From an uncultured Bacilli bacterium (lineage in GTDB: Bacteria > Bacillota_I > Bacilli_A > RF39 > UBA660), in assembly GCA_934098435.1 (NCBI GenBank), contig CAKOOV010000004.1, positions 37,103 to 101,102 on the forward strand: 64,000 nt of DNA. The letters are read 5' to 3'. Under the pieces are notes generated by a model, which saw only the letters and a list, made by a program, of their open reading frames with translations, did no database searches and was not told the DNA's origin. Both the position numbers and the translations under genes were made by a program. Below are positions 63,981-64,000 of this stretch, in pieces; within the stretch, counting starts at the first letter, position 1, and every line of letters starts with the position of its first letter.

Positions 63981-64000
63981 TAATTAATTATTTGATATAA

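Overview
This window looks like chromosome of a strongly AT-rich Bacillota of the Bacilli / Erysipelotrichia / RF39 kind, probably gut-associated. Evidence: spo0A, a rodZ-pgsA-recA run, gpsB followed by rnpB, yvcK-whiA, yutD and yutI, a SipW/TasA-type secretion operon, and pyruvate:ferredoxin oxidoreductase as the pyruvate-oxidising enzyme. Genes stop at TGA and use TGG for Trp, so the code is standard and not that of Mycoplasma. Most genes run on the minus strand. Many apparent long starts are artefacts: a GTG or TTG lies inside the Shine-Dalgarno sequence and the real start is a few codons downstream. I moved those starts.

Layout. 1-1.9 kb: edge of a DUF1016 gene, then a CPBP protease and a metallophosphoesterase on the plus strand. 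1.9-9.5 kb (minus): lon, an SH3 membrane protein, spo0A, tpiA, pgk and a TPR protein. 9.6-11.7 kb: a YutH/CotS-like gene, yutI, an S1-domain gene and five tRNAs (Val, Thr, Tyr, Gln, Lys). 11.8-24 kb (minus): envelope proteins, yutD, a DUF4015 glycosidase, a radical SAM enzyme, a degenerate hybrid histidine kinase, an acyl-CoA ligase and a U32 protein with a long structured leader. 24.4-35.9 kb (minus): whiA, yvcK, an SDR, a four-gene envelope operon, a degenerate RNase J, and alaS with a nucleotide-kinase-like gene. 36.2-45.6 kb: a transglutaminase-like protein, a YjdF-like protein, and three anchored surface proteins, one of about 1860 residues with Fn3-like repeats. 45.7-46.1 kb: tRNAs Lys, Ile and Glu. 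46.1-52.6 kb (minus): a DUF368 C55-P flippase, a SleB-like hydrolase, a CtpA/B protease and a sipW / anchor / TasA-like fibre operon. 52.7-53.6 kb: tmRNA with a KilA-N relic behind it. 53.7-63.9 kb (minus): dagK-like, recA, pgsA, rodZ-like, rnpB, gpsB, an unknown 440-residue protein, a 42-residue ORF, nifJ and a lipoprotein.

The most unusual signal is a recurring 54-nt twin-hairpin element at three distant intergenic sites (1836-1889, 29693-29746, 48729-48782). Each copy has two abutting hairpins. The stems are unrelated in sequence but paired, the apical octamers are nearly invariant (ACYNTRGG, always closed by G-C), and the two octamers start exactly 27 nt apart in every copy. Other notable items: a roughly 300-nt structured RNA with its own promoter and terminator ahead of the U32 gene, a SipW/TasA-like operon whose membrane partner also ends in a TasA-like domain, a hybrid histidine kinase with Gly in place of the phosphoacceptor His, and an RNase J with eroded metal ligands. 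Everything here was read by eye; no database or folding program was run.
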